A program made the position numbers and the translations under genes. From NCBI GenBank assembly GCA_035578175.1, contig JAQMRL010000003.1:99059969-99123968 (forward strand): 64,000 nt of DNA, given 5' to 3'. Numbering within the stretch: position 1 is the stretch's first letter; every line of letters begins with the position of its first letter. Shown piece by piece: positions 46,901-50,254 of the stretch. Under the pieces are notes generated by a model. The model ran no database searches. It was given only the letters and a program-made list of their open reading frames with translations, and had not been told where the DNA came from. This stretch comes from Catonia carolina (taxonomy: Eukaryota; Arthropoda; Insecta; Hemiptera; Achilidae).

Positions 46901-49484
46901 GATACAATTTGAGAATCACCTTGCTCACTAACAATCTTGATAGAAGTCACACCAGCAGTACTATTATTCAATGGGGTAGAACTACTTCCTTCTTTAATAT
47001 CGTTACCAGGAGAACTTCTTAGCTCATCTGTGAGCTTCACAAGAGAAACTATCTGATCAGCTGATACAACTGGAAATTCACCTTGTTCACTAACAAACTC
47101 GACAGGAGAAGTTACTTTAGAATTACTAACATTCAATGCTGTAGGACTACTTTCTTCATTAACATCCTTAGTAGGAGAACTTCTTAGCTCATCAGTGGGC
47201 TTGACAGGAGAAACTATCTGATCAGCTGATACAACTGGAAATTCACCTTGCTCACTAACAAACTTGACAGGAGAAGTTACTTTAGAATTACTAACATTCA
47301 AGGCTGTAAAACTACTTTCTTCATTAACATCCTTAGTAGGAGAACTTCTTAGCTCATCAGTGGGCTTGACAGGAGAAACTATCTGATCAGCTGATACAAC
47401 TGGAAATTCACCTTGCTCACTAACAAACTTGACAGGAGAAGTTACTTTAGAATTACTAACATTCAATGCTGTAGGACTACTTTCTTCATCATCAACATCC
47501 TTAGCAGGAGAACTTCTTAGCTCATCTGTGGTCTTCACAGGAGAAACTATCTGATCAGCTGATACAACTGGAAATTCACCTTGCTCACTAACAAACTTGA
47601 CAGGAGAAGTTACTTTAGAATTACTAACATTCAATGCTGTAGGACTACTTTCTTCATCATTAACATCCTTAGCAGGAGAACTTCTTAGCTCATCTGTGGT
47701 CTTCACAGGAGAAACTATCTGATCAGCTGATACAACTGGAAATTCACCTTGCTCACTAACAAACTTGACAGGAGAAGTTACTTTAGAATTACTAATATTC
47801 AAGGCTGAACAACTACTTTCTTCTCCATTAACATCCTTAGCAGGAGAACTTCTTAGTTCATCTGTGATGGTCACATGTGAAAAGATTTCATTGATATAAT
47901 TAGTAAGAATTGGAGAACAAGCTCGTTTATCTAAAGACTTGGCAGGAGAAATTATCAGCTCATTAGTAGTATTAACAGAATTTATTTCATTGGTACTCTT
48001 GGAAAAAGTGAGAGAAGTATCTTGAACAACCAAAGAACTTATTAGTTCATCATTAATCTTTAGAGGGGAACAAATTTCTTTGACATTAGTTGACACAACT
48101 GGAGAACTAGCTCGTTCATCAACCTTAGCGAAGCTTATTAATTCATCTGTTATCTTGACAGGAGAAAAACAGTCATTGCTGCAACCAGAAACAACCAGAG
48201 ATTTAGCTTGTTCAACTATGTCACCAGAATTTATAAGTTCATCGGTGATCTTGACAGGAGAACTTAGTACATCAGTTATTTTCACAGAAGAAGTATTTTC
48301 ACTAATGTTACAAAAGACTGGAGATCCAACTTGTTCATCAATTACATTAACAAGAGAACTTCTTTGTTCATCAGTGATCTTCACAGAAATTTCCCTGGTA
48401 TTACAAGAAACTGGAGTACTAATTTGTTGATTGATTAGCTTAGGAGAACTACTTAGTTCATCAGTGACCTTCACAGGAGAAGTATTTTCACTGACATTAC
48501 AAAAAACTGGAGATCCAACTTCTTCATCAATTACCTTAGCATAAGAACTTCTTTGTTCATCAGTGATCTTCACAGAAGAAATTTCACTGGTATTACAAGA
48601 AATTGGAGATCTAACTTTTTGATTAATTAGCTTAGGAGAATTTTTTAGTTTATCAGTGACCTTCACAGGAGAAGAAAGTTCATTAATATTACCAGAAGCA
48701 ACTGGAGAAATAGTCTGTACATTAAAAACTTTAGTAGGACTTATTAATTCATCAGTAATCTTCTCTAGAGAAGAAATTTCACCGCCTTGTTCATTAACTA
48801 TATTAGCATGAGAATCTGTCAGCTCATCCTTGATCTTCAGACGAGAAGAAATTTCATTAGTATTAGCAGAAGGGACTGAAGATGATATATCTTGTTCATC
48901 TGCCTTGGCAGGAGAACTAATTAGTTCTTCAGTGATCTTTAAAGGAGACAAAATATCATTGGTACTACCGGACACAATTGTAAAACTATCTCTTCCATTA
49001 ACAAACTTGGCAGGAGAACTAATTAATTCATCGGTAGTCTTTACAGGAGAAGAACTTGGACTGTTGTTCGTCACAGCTGACACACCTGGTGAACTATCTT
49101 GTTCCTTAACAACTTTAGCAGGAGAATATATCAGATCATTCACTACCTTCACAGAAGAAACTTCATTGACAACTTCAGTGTGAGAACATGTTAAATGTTC
49201 ATCACTATTCTTTACAGGAGAAGATGTATCACTGATGTCAGCTGGTTCACATGTAGAACTACCACATTCACTAATTGTAGACGAATCATCAACGTCTTTA
49301 CAATTGAATTCAAAAATCCCATGTGAATCCGTGCGAGATTTCGTGCTAACTTTTCCTGGAGTCGTGATATGTATTGTTTCTAATTGTTCTGCTAATAGAG
49401 TTAAATCATGCCCAGCTAAGGAGTTTTCTTGATTTTCTTCAGTTTCCCCGGCACTCTCATATTCAGTCGTAATATCATCCGTAT
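7720..49484 (-). CDS. tacc: TACC gene, span of the eleven recognised exons
   Basis: TACC proteins bind XMAP215-type polymerases at centrosomes and spindle microtubules through a C-terminal coiled coil of about 200 residues. Eleven exons on the minus strand join in frame with GT donors and AG acceptors: 49484-45799, 32827-32740, 27942-27771, 22327-22225, 20561-20483, 17375-17248, 17095-16979, 15916-15771, 14965-14804, 13385-13236, 7918-7720. They total 5030 nt: two bases of a split codon, then 1676 codons including the stop. Family landmarks are [10 protein letters not shown] (exon at 27.9 kb), [11 protein letters not shown] (13.4 kb) and [15 protein letters not shown] (7.9 kb). The protein is much longer than fly TACC because of a repeat-rich exon. 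The first exon is not found. Splicing is read by eye, not from transcripts. Confidence 0.88.
7978..8745 (-). repeat. ~900-bp dispersed repeat, copy 3
   Basis: Starts AATCTGGTGTGAAACGC and ends CATATAGGCAAGAGAAAGT. It has an internal deletion relative to copy 1: the two-block region is shortened to a single block. It lies in the last TACC intron just upstream of the final exon. Confidence 0.75.
9105..9545 (-). pseudogene. LINE 3' coding fragment (Jockey/CR1-like)
   Basis: Two overlapping minus-strand frames (9492-9295 and 9344-9105) encode the region after the reverse transcriptase of a non-LTR retrotransposon: [14 protein letters not shown], then [19 protein letters not shown], then [10 protein letters not shown] and a GRKFMNKLP segment. 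A frameshift separates the two frames, and further upstream the frame holds a stop where LINEs usually have tryptophan. It is 5'-truncated and dead. Confidence 0.8.
10215..11103. mobile_element. Rearranged mariner with inverted 3' ends
   Basis: A TA target duplication (10213-10214, 11104-11105) and CGAGGGCT termini mark a mariner of about 890 bp. Both ends are copies of the same 3' end. About 200 bp at 10348-10550, read on the minus strand, reappears almost unchanged at 10887-11103 on the plus strand. The 5' half of the transposase is absent. The left side also has a direct duplication of its terminal ~90 bp (10225-10310 and 10350-10435). Confidence 0.85.
10436..10887 (-). pseudogene. mariner transposase, C-terminal half
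   Basis: The minus strand encodes the second half of a DD34D mariner transposase. It shows [10 protein letters not shown], then LHDNARPH with the second catalytic Asp, then [13 protein letters not shown] with the third. The frame meets a TGA at 10534-10536; the inverted copy on the plus strand (10885-11004) has TGG at the matching place and stays open to the natural stop after DYVEK. The N-terminal DNA-binding half is missing, so the element cannot encode active transposase. Confidence 0.88.
11628..11852 (-). mobile_element. Short LINE 3'-end insertion with target duplication
   Basis: About 210 bp inserted in the right arm of the foldback element, flanked by the direct repeat ACATACAAGTTTAT (near 11630 and 11841). 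The minus strand reads [19 protein letters not shown] followed by GRPRKRW, the tail common to many LINE polyproteins, then a TGA and a short GAC-type repeat. A 14-bp duplication and 5' truncation fit target-primed reverse transcription. Confidence 0.75.
12174..12879 (+). mobile_element. PIF/Harbinger element, internally deleted
   Basis: The ends are inverted repeats GGCCTCTTTCACA (12177) and TGTGAAAGAGGCC (ending 12876). The flanking triplets are TTA on the left and TAA on the right, of the type Harbinger elements duplicate but not identical. Inside is a decayed Harbinger nuclease fragment. Confidence 0.7.
12470..12780 (+). pseudogene. Harbinger (HARBI1-like) transposase fragment
   Basis: The plus-strand frame runs from upstream of 12550 and reads [19 protein letters not shown], then [13 protein letters not shown]. 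This is the N-terminal region of PIF/Harbinger nucleases, which precedes the DDE domain. The frame decays after about 12680 and the catalytic region is absent. Confidence 0.7.
13236..13385 (-). CDS. tacc: TACC exon 10 of those found: coiled coil
   Basis: The acceptor is TTTATTTTCAG and the donor GTAAGT. The exon is 150 nt, split codons at both sides. It encodes [11 protein letters not shown], then a run of Glu/Lys/Asn-rich heptads ending [10 protein letters not shown]. The YE-K-VIEG motif and the LxAHAxxxL segment are both typical of the TACC domain. Confidence 0.93.
13387..14577. other. TACC intron stretch, unassigned
   Basis: I recognise no gene or element. A locally GC-richer patch at about 14190-14290 (CGCCATCTTGGGCTC) stands out from its surroundings but supports no open frame. 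Confidence 0.5.
14585..14768. repeat. Small inverted repeat (MITE-like)
   Basis: Arms AGTGTTTACTTTTAAGTATA (about 14658) and TATACTTAAAAGTGTAAACT (about 14713) face each other across a short centre, with weaker pairing outward (TTATAAGAGA against TCTCTTA). It sits 36 bp from the next TACC exon. The element class is not known. Confidence 0.55.
14804..14965 (-). CDS. tacc: TACC exon 9 of those found: coiled coil
   Basis: The acceptor is TTTTGTTACAG and the donor GTAAGT. The exon is 162 nt with split codons at both ends. It encodes [14 protein letters not shown], then KEEEKKQFE and an [13 protein letters not shown] segment. EYE-TI-Q and the F-DI/L before the next KYE motif match the TACC domain order. 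Confidence 0.93.
15238..15622 (+). pseudogene. LINE reverse-transcriptase tail, decayed
   Basis: The plus strand reads [20 protein letters not shown], then, with stops and frame changes, [15 protein letters not shown] and [19 protein letters not shown] segments, then [12 protein letters not shown]. This is the stretch after the catalytic domain of a LINE reverse transcriptase. Several stops and at least one frameshift make it a relic. Confidence 0.75.
15771..15916 (-). CDS. tacc: TACC exon 8 of those found: coiled coil
   Basis: The donor is GTATGT after a split Gly codon. The acceptor is either AAAG before GAG (15916) or GGAG three bases on (15913); both keep the frame. It encodes about 48 residues, [20 protein letters not shown] and onward, a clear heptad helix that ends KSKQQLG. 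Confidence 0.88.
16673..16848 (+). pseudogene. LINE 3' end fragment
   Basis: The plus strand reads [20 protein letters not shown], then [13 protein letters not shown] before a stop. W-x-HV-RM-x-x-R-x-P followed by GRR is the usual C-terminal signature of LINE polyproteins. No 5' part is present. Confidence 0.7.
16979..17095 (-). CDS. tacc: TACC exon 7 of those found
   Basis: The exon is 117 nt, 39 whole codons, acceptor ATTTTAG and donor GTAAAC. It begins [20 protein letters not shown], a linker with one T-P-R site, and passes into helix [18 protein letters not shown]. This is where the coiled coil begins. Confidence 0.9.
17248..17375 (-). CDS. tacc: TACC exon 6 of those found: Ser/Pro-rich linker
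   Basis: The acceptor is TATTTAAAG and the donor GTAAGT; 128 nt starting with two bases of a split codon. It encodes [20 protein letters not shown], then a lysine- and serine-rich segment ending SSSLTSQ. No domain is seen. Its first residues follow the duplicated small exon at 20483-20561. Confidence 0.85.
17376..19100. other. TACC intron stretch with weak SINE and pogo-like traces
   Basis: I see no gene. At about 17746 CAGTAAGACTTCGACTTACA looks like a pogo/Tigger-type terminus but has no partner I can find. At about 18408-18465 there is a tRNA-like pair of boxes (CCAGTGGTAACTGG, GAGTTTGATTC) similar to the SINE at 39840. The string AAAACAATGCTTCAGCT at about 18522 recurs at about 20430. 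Confidence 0.45.
19190..19587 (+). pseudogene. Tc1/IS630-like transposase N-terminal fragment
   Basis: Two plus-strand frames that overlap (19190-19361 and 19264-19587) encode a helix-turn-helix start ([20 protein letters not shown], then [15 protein letters not shown]), then [18 protein letters not shown] recognise this arrangement from abundant insect transposase-like proteins in which the FDxCVIRR helix follows the HTH and a DDE domain comes after. One frameshift splits it and the DDE domain is absent. Confidence 0.65.
19588..20482. other. TACC intron stretch, unassigned
   Basis: Nothing recognisable. A 75-codon minus-strand frame at 19668-19895 has no familiar motif and no splice context, so I do not call it a gene. 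Confidence 0.45.
20483..20561 (-). CDS. tacc: TACC exon 5 of those found: duplicated [11 protein letters not shown] exon
   Basis: The acceptor is TCTTTTTACAG and the donor GTGAGT; 79 nt beginning in phase 0 and ending after one base. It encodes [11 protein letters not shown] followed by [15 protein letters not shown]. The exon at 32740-32827 has the same phases, the same start (ES) and the same [11 protein letters not shown] core, so the two are duplicates. Both join in frame in the same transcript. Confidence 0.82.
20562..21422. other. TACC intron stretch with a shared segment
   Basis: No gene seen. A segment at about 21232-21315 (AGTCAACAGGA, GCGAAGTACACAGCAAACTCC, CCTAAATTTAT) recurs at about 27683-27750 just past another TACC exon. 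Confidence 0.5.
21423..22050. mobile_element. TTAA-flanked (piggyBac-type) MITE
   Basis: TTAA at 21423-21426 and 22047-22050. Inverted termini CCCCTTACTGGTTT and, from the right, CCCCTTACCGGTTT. The left 150 bp hold three short palindromes built on GGAATATTCCG (about 21450, 21490 and 21538), which could be transposase or host-factor sites. There is no transposase. It lies 175 bp past a TACC exon. Confidence 0.82.
22225..22327 (-). CDS. tacc: TACC exon 4 of those found
   Basis: The acceptor is TTTTTTTCAG and the donor GTAAGT; 103 nt starting with one base of a split Ser codon. It encodes [20 protein letters not shown] and then [14 protein letters not shown], a linker with three S/T-P sites. 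It links the [10 protein letters not shown] region with the second copy of the duplicated small exon. Confidence 0.86.
22414..22553. repeat. Short perfect-ended hairpin in a TACC intron
   Basis: AAATGAAATTTA, CCTTACCTTTGATTGC and CTTTTTAAG on the left pair with CTTAAAAAGCAACC, AAAAGTAAGG and TAAATTTCATTT on the right, giving arms of about 40 bp with few mismatches. The loop holds TTTCGGTGGTACCACC, related to the motif at 700 and 51071. Confidence 0.65.
22554..23127. other. TACC intron stretch, unassigned
   Basis: AT-rich; no gene or element recognised. Confidence 0.45.
23128..24048 (-). repeat. ~900-bp dispersed repeat, copy 4
   Basis: Starts AATCTGGTTTGAAACACTC and ends CATATAGGCAAGAGAAAGT, followed by an A-rich run. 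Both internal blocks are present. Small deletions and insertions give it the look of an older copy. Confidence 0.75.
24049..25090. other. TACC intron stretch, unassigned
   Basis: AT-rich; I see no gene or element with definable ends. Confidence 0.45.
25091..25930. mobile_element. 840-bp palindromic TA-flanked element
   Basis: TA at 25089-25090 and 25931-25932. Termini CAGGGTGATTCACGAAG and CTTTGTGAATCACCCTG. Two arms of about 310 bp pair along most of their length: for example GGTGAGCTGAAATCCGGGTG on the right matches the left near 25215. The centre is about 25430-25610. The family is shared with 31606-32468. The GGGTGATTC ends also occur on the transposase-coding element at 37415-38768. No coding capacity. 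Confidence 0.85.
25945..27028 (-). repeat. ~900-bp dispersed repeat, copy 5 (with partial duplications)
   Basis: Ends CATATAGGCAAGAGAAAGT at 27028. The other end is repeated: CTGGTG with CACAACTTTCTC occurs at about 25947 and again at about 26020 and 26060. A second local duplication (AAAACAGCCTCTTTA, GACATGGC) occurs near 26530-26690. Starts 15 bp from the palindromic element at 25091-25930. Confidence 0.7.
27029..27540 (-). repeat. Older partial copy of the dispersed repeat
   Basis: Diverged interior of the same family abuts copy 5: GATGCTAAACTAAGG, CACTAACTGACGCTAAACTAAGCG, AAGAATTTCAG and ACATGGCGC can all be matched to copies 1-4. The ends are lost. Sequence divergence is clearly higher than in its neighbour. 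Confidence 0.6.
27771..27942 (-). CDS. tacc: TACC exon 3 of those found: [10 protein letters not shown] motif
   Basis: The acceptor is TTTTCTTTCAG and the donor GTAATT; 172 nt with split codons at both ends. It encodes [20 protein letters not shown], then [19 protein letters not shown]. The order of a DLDYL-type motif, a short gap and R-x-SLY-KFDPL is a known conserved block ahead of the coiled coil in TACC proteins. Confidence 0.93.
28093..28512. mobile_element. PIF/Harbinger MITE with TTA duplication
   Basis: TTA at 28090-28092 and 28513-28515 flanks 420 bp. The termini are imperfect inverted repeats: GACTCCGTTTATGCATGCGA and, from the right, GGCCCCGTTTGTGCACGTGA. The 3-bp TTA duplication is typical of PIF/Harbinger. 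No coding region. Confidence 0.7.
28516..29455. other. TACC intron stretch, unassigned
   Basis: No gene. At about 28657 ACAGTAAACATTCGGTTATTC looks like a pogo/Tigger terminus, without a partner I can find. The rest is unassigned. Confidence 0.4.
29462..29770 (+). repeat. tRNA-derived SINE, family A, copy 1
   Basis: A box TGGTCTAAAGGTAAAGTC at about 29475 and B box GGTTCAAATCC at 29544-29554 form a pol III promoter like that of a tRNA. The body contains GGTTGGGG and CTCTCAGGAATGG and a TTGAACAGATTG tail, all shared with copies at 54154-54470 and 36700-36935. Confidence 0.75.
29970..30939. mobile_element. Second mariner with inverted 3' ends
   Basis: TA target at 29968-29969 and 30940-30941; termini GAGGCGTGTTCAGAAAGTAA and its inverse. 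The left 195 bp (29970-30165) are an inverted copy of the right 190 bp (30749-30939), including the last ~30 codons of the transposase. As in the element at 10215-11103, the 5' part of the gene has been replaced by a second 3' end. The two are different mariners. Confidence 0.87.
30180..30838 (+). pseudogene. mariner transposase, C-terminal two thirds
   Basis: The plus strand encodes a DD34D catalytic region: [17 protein letters not shown] with the first Asp, [14 protein letters not shown] with the second and [14 protein letters not shown] with the third, then a complete C-terminus ending GGNYVEK at 30838. Stops interrupt it near 30462 and 30590. The N-terminal helix-turn-helix region is missing. 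Confidence 0.88.
30942..31603. other. TACC intron stretch, unassigned
   Basis: A 145-codon minus-strand frame (31106-31543) exists, but its composition is that of translated AT-rich DNA and no motif is seen. I do not call it a gene. Confidence 0.5.
31606..32468. mobile_element. 860-bp palindromic TA-flanked element
   Basis: TA at 31604-31605 and 32469-32470; termini AGGGTGATTCAAAA and its inverse. Arms of about 370 bp pair almost fully. At the centre (31975-32100) a smaller palindrome with TTCTTAAATAAATTTG and its inverse occurs twice in tandem. It shares ends and internal phrases (CATATAAACAT, CGAGTTA, CGGCTAGCGAAA, TTTCACC) with 25091-25930. No coding capacity. Confidence 0.87.
32740..32827 (-). 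CDS. tacc: TACC exon 2 of those found: first [11 protein letters not shown] exon
   Basis: The acceptor is TTAATTGCAG and the donor GTAAGT; 88 nt, phase 0 in, one base out. It encodes [13 protein letters not shown] then [16 protein letters not shown]. It joins the giant exon in frame and leads into FQFDLDYL. The core is identical in protein to the exon at 20483-20561, but seven of its codons differ, all silently. Confidence 0.84.
32980..33530. repeat. Degenerate tandem repeat, ~110-125 bp unit, four copies
   Basis: The phrases GAAGTTCCG (or near variants), GGAAGTGG, CCAAAAC, GGAAACAAAA and GTCATTCCATTC recur in the same order; the first phrase occurs near 33057, 33167, 33288 and 33411. It lies in the intron between the giant exon and the first small exon. 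No open frame. Confidence 0.65.
33531..34494. other. TACC intron stretch, mostly unassigned
   Basis: A short scrap of the dispersed repeat end (GTGTGAAACACTCACACGAC) is visible at about 34095-34130. Otherwise nothing definable. Confidence 0.45.
34495..35274. mobile_element. Palindromic Tc1/mariner relic made of two 5' halves
   Basis: Ends AGGGAGCCGCAAAAAGAT and the inverse of AGGGAGCGGCAAAAAGAT. The left arm (34495-34815) and right arm (35274-34945, minus strand) both encode the helix-turn-helix start of an insect transposase: a SGES-like helix, [10 protein letters not shown], then [10 protein letters not shown] on the right and the decayed equivalent on the left. Stops and frame changes are frequent. 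The catalytic part is missing from both arms. Confidence 0.72.
35278..36695. other. TACC intron stretch, unassigned
   Basis: AT-rich with no gene or element I can define. Confidence 0.5.
36700..36935 (-). repeat. tRNA-derived SINE, family A, copy 2
   Basis: On the minus strand the A box (TCTAGAGGTAAAGTCG) lies at about 36905-36920 and the B box (GGTTCAAATCC) at 36863-36873. The body and tail match the copies at 29462 and 54154. Confidence 0.75.
37415..38768 (+). mobile_element. Tc1/mariner-superfamily element, near full length
   Basis: Flanked by TATA on both sides (TA duplication). Termini GGGTGATTCAAAAAGAGCG and the inverse of GGGTGATTCAAAAAAAGCG. It is 1.35 kb with one transposase gene in three frames. 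The GGGTGATTC end is shared with the two palindromic elements at 25091 and 31606, suggesting that a relative of this transposase mobilised them. Confidence 0.87.
37580..38663 (+). pseudogene. Tc1/mariner-superfamily transposase with two frameshifts
   Basis: The gene starts [20 protein letters not shown] with an HTH, including [15 protein letters not shown]. After a frameshift near 37830 it continues [30 protein letters not shown] (first catalytic Asp) and [19 protein letters not shown]. After a second shift near 38280 it reads [17 protein letters not shown] (second Asp) and [16 protein letters not shown] (third Asp), about 36 residues after the second. It ends at 38663. Length and order are those of a complete transposase of about 350 residues, but it is inactive. 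Confidence 0.88.
38932..39100 (+). repeat. tRNA-derived SINE, family B, copy 1
   Basis: A box TTGGCGCAGTTGCTAACG at about 38942 and B box GCATTCGAATCCC at about 38986. The tail CAGTCTGCATTAGCAGTAAT followed by GACGTTAAACAAAAA recurs, inverted, at 39749-39790. It sits inside the Harbinger element next to the nuclease fragment. Confidence 0.75.
39104..39365 (-). pseudogene. Harbinger transposase N-terminal fragment
   Basis: The minus strand reads [20 protein letters not shown], then [18 protein letters not shown] and [18 protein letters not shown], a GxHxxLxxEL segment, YxxYxRM and F-L-V-P-I are the usual N-terminal landmarks of PIF/Harbinger nucleases. A short upstream stretch in another frame ([13 protein letters not shown]) suggests a frameshift. 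The DDE domain is lost, apparently where the SINE lies. Confidence 0.75.
39749..39915 (-). repeat. tRNA-derived SINE, family B, copy 2
   Basis: On the minus strand: A box TAGTATAGTGGTTAGCAC (39887-39904), B box GGGTTCAATTCCC (39850-39862), tail GCATTATCAGCAATCGC with GTCAGACGTAAAA. The head looks like a whole tRNA, but the acceptor arms do not pair well and the tail continues as in copy 1, so a SINE is preferred to a tRNA gene. Confidence 0.7.
39945..40850 (+). pseudogene. LINE C-terminal fragment split by a TTAA element
   Basis: Plus-strand codons at 39945-40036 read [16 protein letters not shown] and on to AGV; those at 40637-40850 read [17 protein letters not shown] and later [16 protein letters not shown]. 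The 600-bp element at 40033-40637 sits between them. With the insertion and one TTAA taken out, the LINE frame runs through. The same C-terminal arrangement is seen at 51163-51480. At least one stop lies in the left part. Confidence 0.75.
40033..40637. mobile_element. TTAA-flanked (piggyBac-type) MITE within a LINE
   Basis: TTAA at 40033-40036 and 40634-40637. Inverted ends CACGTTCAATGCTGCC and, from the right, CACTTTCAGTGCGGC. These resemble the ends of the 1.2-kb element at 989-2204. No coding region. Confidence 0.8.
40851..42960. other. TACC intron stretch, unassigned
   Basis: No gene. A segment from about 41748 (TGTTATGATGG) to about 42363 (GTTACAAAGTAACA) begins and ends like an LTR, but the flanks show no duplication and I cannot confirm a solo LTR. 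Confidence 0.4.
42965..44475. mobile_element. Palindromic mariner relic of two 5' halves, split by a TTAA element
   Basis: The left arm (42965-43211 and 43928-44035) and right arm (44475-44120, minus strand) are diverged inverted copies: GGCATTTTATGTAG, GGTGTCAAACCATC, GGTTTGAGAGCTAATC-type phrases match. On the left the plus strand reads [20 protein letters not shown] then HLKP, the helix-turn-helix start of mariner transposases. Stops abound, and the catalytic half is missing on both sides. Confidence 0.68.
43212..43927. mobile_element. ~710-bp TTAA-flanked element, family member 1
   Basis: TTAA at 43212-43215 and 43924-43927. Inverted ends begin GGGGGTAGCCAACTCAAGAA and, from the right, GGGGGTGTAGTCAACCCAGAA. 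It interrupts the mariner palindrome. Similar in length, ends and AT-rich content to 63032-63740. No coding region. Confidence 0.75.
44721..45533. mobile_element. TIR element carrying a MADF-like gene
   Basis: Ends TGCTAGCAGAACACTATCGC and, from the right, TGCTAGCAGTACACTATTGC. The phrase GCTAGCAGTACAC also occurs internally at about 44932. Many PIF/Harbinger elements encode a MADF or Myb-like DNA-binding protein besides the nuclease, so this may be a Harbinger element that has lost its nuclease. The target duplication is unclear. Confidence 0.65.
45102..45386 (+). CDS. MADF-like DNA-binding protein fragment (transposon-encoded)
   Basis: An open frame of 94 codons starts [20 protein letters not shown], then [20 protein letters not shown] and [12 protein letters not shown]. 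The W at the start, F/L-x-x-Y/V-x-x-x-LWDP, a Lys-rich helix, AW and the LKKK helix follow the MADF pattern (Myb/SANT-like DNA binding in Adf-1). The part after residue 65 does not match the family and seems frameshifted. It lies inside the TIR element, so I treat it as a transposon gene, probably dead. Confidence 0.6.
   Translation: MEWSNKNTLVFLEAYHSEGVLWDPCHKKHKDKKHINDAWVRLSEQSNCSTVELKKKKVSEFFSGGMHECICSTHNCTYKKPLQPLHQNPFSDLR
45534..45798. other. Start of the large TACC intron
   Basis: Intron just past the donor of the giant TACC exon. Nothing else is seen. Confidence 0.5.
45799..49484 (-). CDS. tacc: TACC giant exon with S-P-x-K array
   Basis: The acceptor is GTTTGCTTCAG at 49485; the donor is GTAGGA after CAG at 45799. 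The 3686 nt stay open: two bases of a split codon and 1228 codons. The frame starts [20 protein letters not shown] and ends STVGKNFQ, joining the exon at 32827 in phase 0. Most of it is a low-complexity acidic and Ser/Pro-rich region built on the theme [15 protein letters not shown], with about thirty S-P-x-K motifs by eye. The last 250 residues are acidic ([13 protein letters not shown]) without repeats. S-P-x-K is the consensus of cyclin-dependent kinases. No globular domain is seen; it is probably disordered. Confidence 0.88.
46880..47880 (-). repeat. tacc: 55-56-residue tandem repeat inside the giant TACC exon
   Basis: Starts of the phrase ACTATCTGATCAGCTGATAC fall at about 47048, 47213, 47378, 47546 and 47714, so the unit is 165-168 bp and always a multiple of three. 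One diverged unit precedes (about 46882). Each unit encodes [20 protein letters not shown], then [17 protein letters not shown] and DVN-EESS. The middle units are almost identical, which points to recent expansion or gene conversion. Confidence 0.9.
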
Positions 49485-49649
49485 CTGAAGCAAACCAATT
49501 AACAATACATTTTATAATAATTATGGATTACTTTTAATCTTTTTAAATTCCATAAAAAAAAAACAAACCAGTAATAAAAACCATACAAAAATGTTGACTA
49601 CATTTTGAGATCTTCAGACTAACAATACTTGAGCCTAAAATGAACAATT

Positions 49650-50254
49650 ATCTAATGTAACAGTTCCCAAAGTGGGGGGGTGCCCCCCCCCAAGGGAGGC
49701 GTGAAGACATGTCAAGGGGGGCATGGGACTTTGAGATAGCTTTACCCTCCATAACGGATCCTTTCAGTGTCAACACAGACTTCCTGTCCGAATTACTTAA
49801 AAAACAAGTTTTAGAAATAAAAAATGTTTCTGCTGCGAAAAACGATTTCGATAAAATTGACAAAACATTACTTTGGGTTAAGTATTACCAAGTTTACCCC
49901 AGTATATAACAGCAAGCGGCAGTAATTGTAATTATCTTTATCAAGCACCTATCTGTGCGAAAAAGTATTTTCAGCACTTGTTACAATAAAAACAAAGCAT
50001 CGGTGCAATGTTGGTTTTATCAATGATTTATGTTGTGCACTTTCTAATAATCAACCTTTATTAAAAAAAAAATGTAAGGTCATCCATCCACTGATTTATT
50101 TTGTCTCTTGTTAAAATTAAATTGCAACTTCTAATGCTACAAAAAATAAAAAATAAATGTATGGTTATTCAATGTAATACGTGATTTTTCATTGCCCAAT
50201 AAAATTGTGTAAGGGGGCGTAAAAGATAGAAGTTTGGAAACCACTGATCTAATG
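49650..50254 (+). mobile_element. hAT deletion derivative with 8-bp target duplication
   Basis: ATCTAATG at 49650-49657 and 50247-50254 flanks about 590 bp. Ends CAGTTCCCAAAGT on the left and, from the right, CAGTGGTTTCCAAACTT. The plus strand inside has a frame at 49709-49909 and then a hAT dimerisation-type tail (TYLCEKVFSAL-like, CNVGFINDLCCALS-like) at 49940-50050 with frame changes. An 8-bp duplication and CAGTG-TTCCCAAA ends are typical of hAT. Confidence 0.75.

Noticed and set aside
48080..49183. Plus-strand open frames antisense to the giant TACC exon (LTGEL/SSSVIFTGE repeats)
   Set aside because: They are the mirror image of the repeated SPVK/DELISS codons; the repeats keep the antisense strand open. 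There is no splice or start context.
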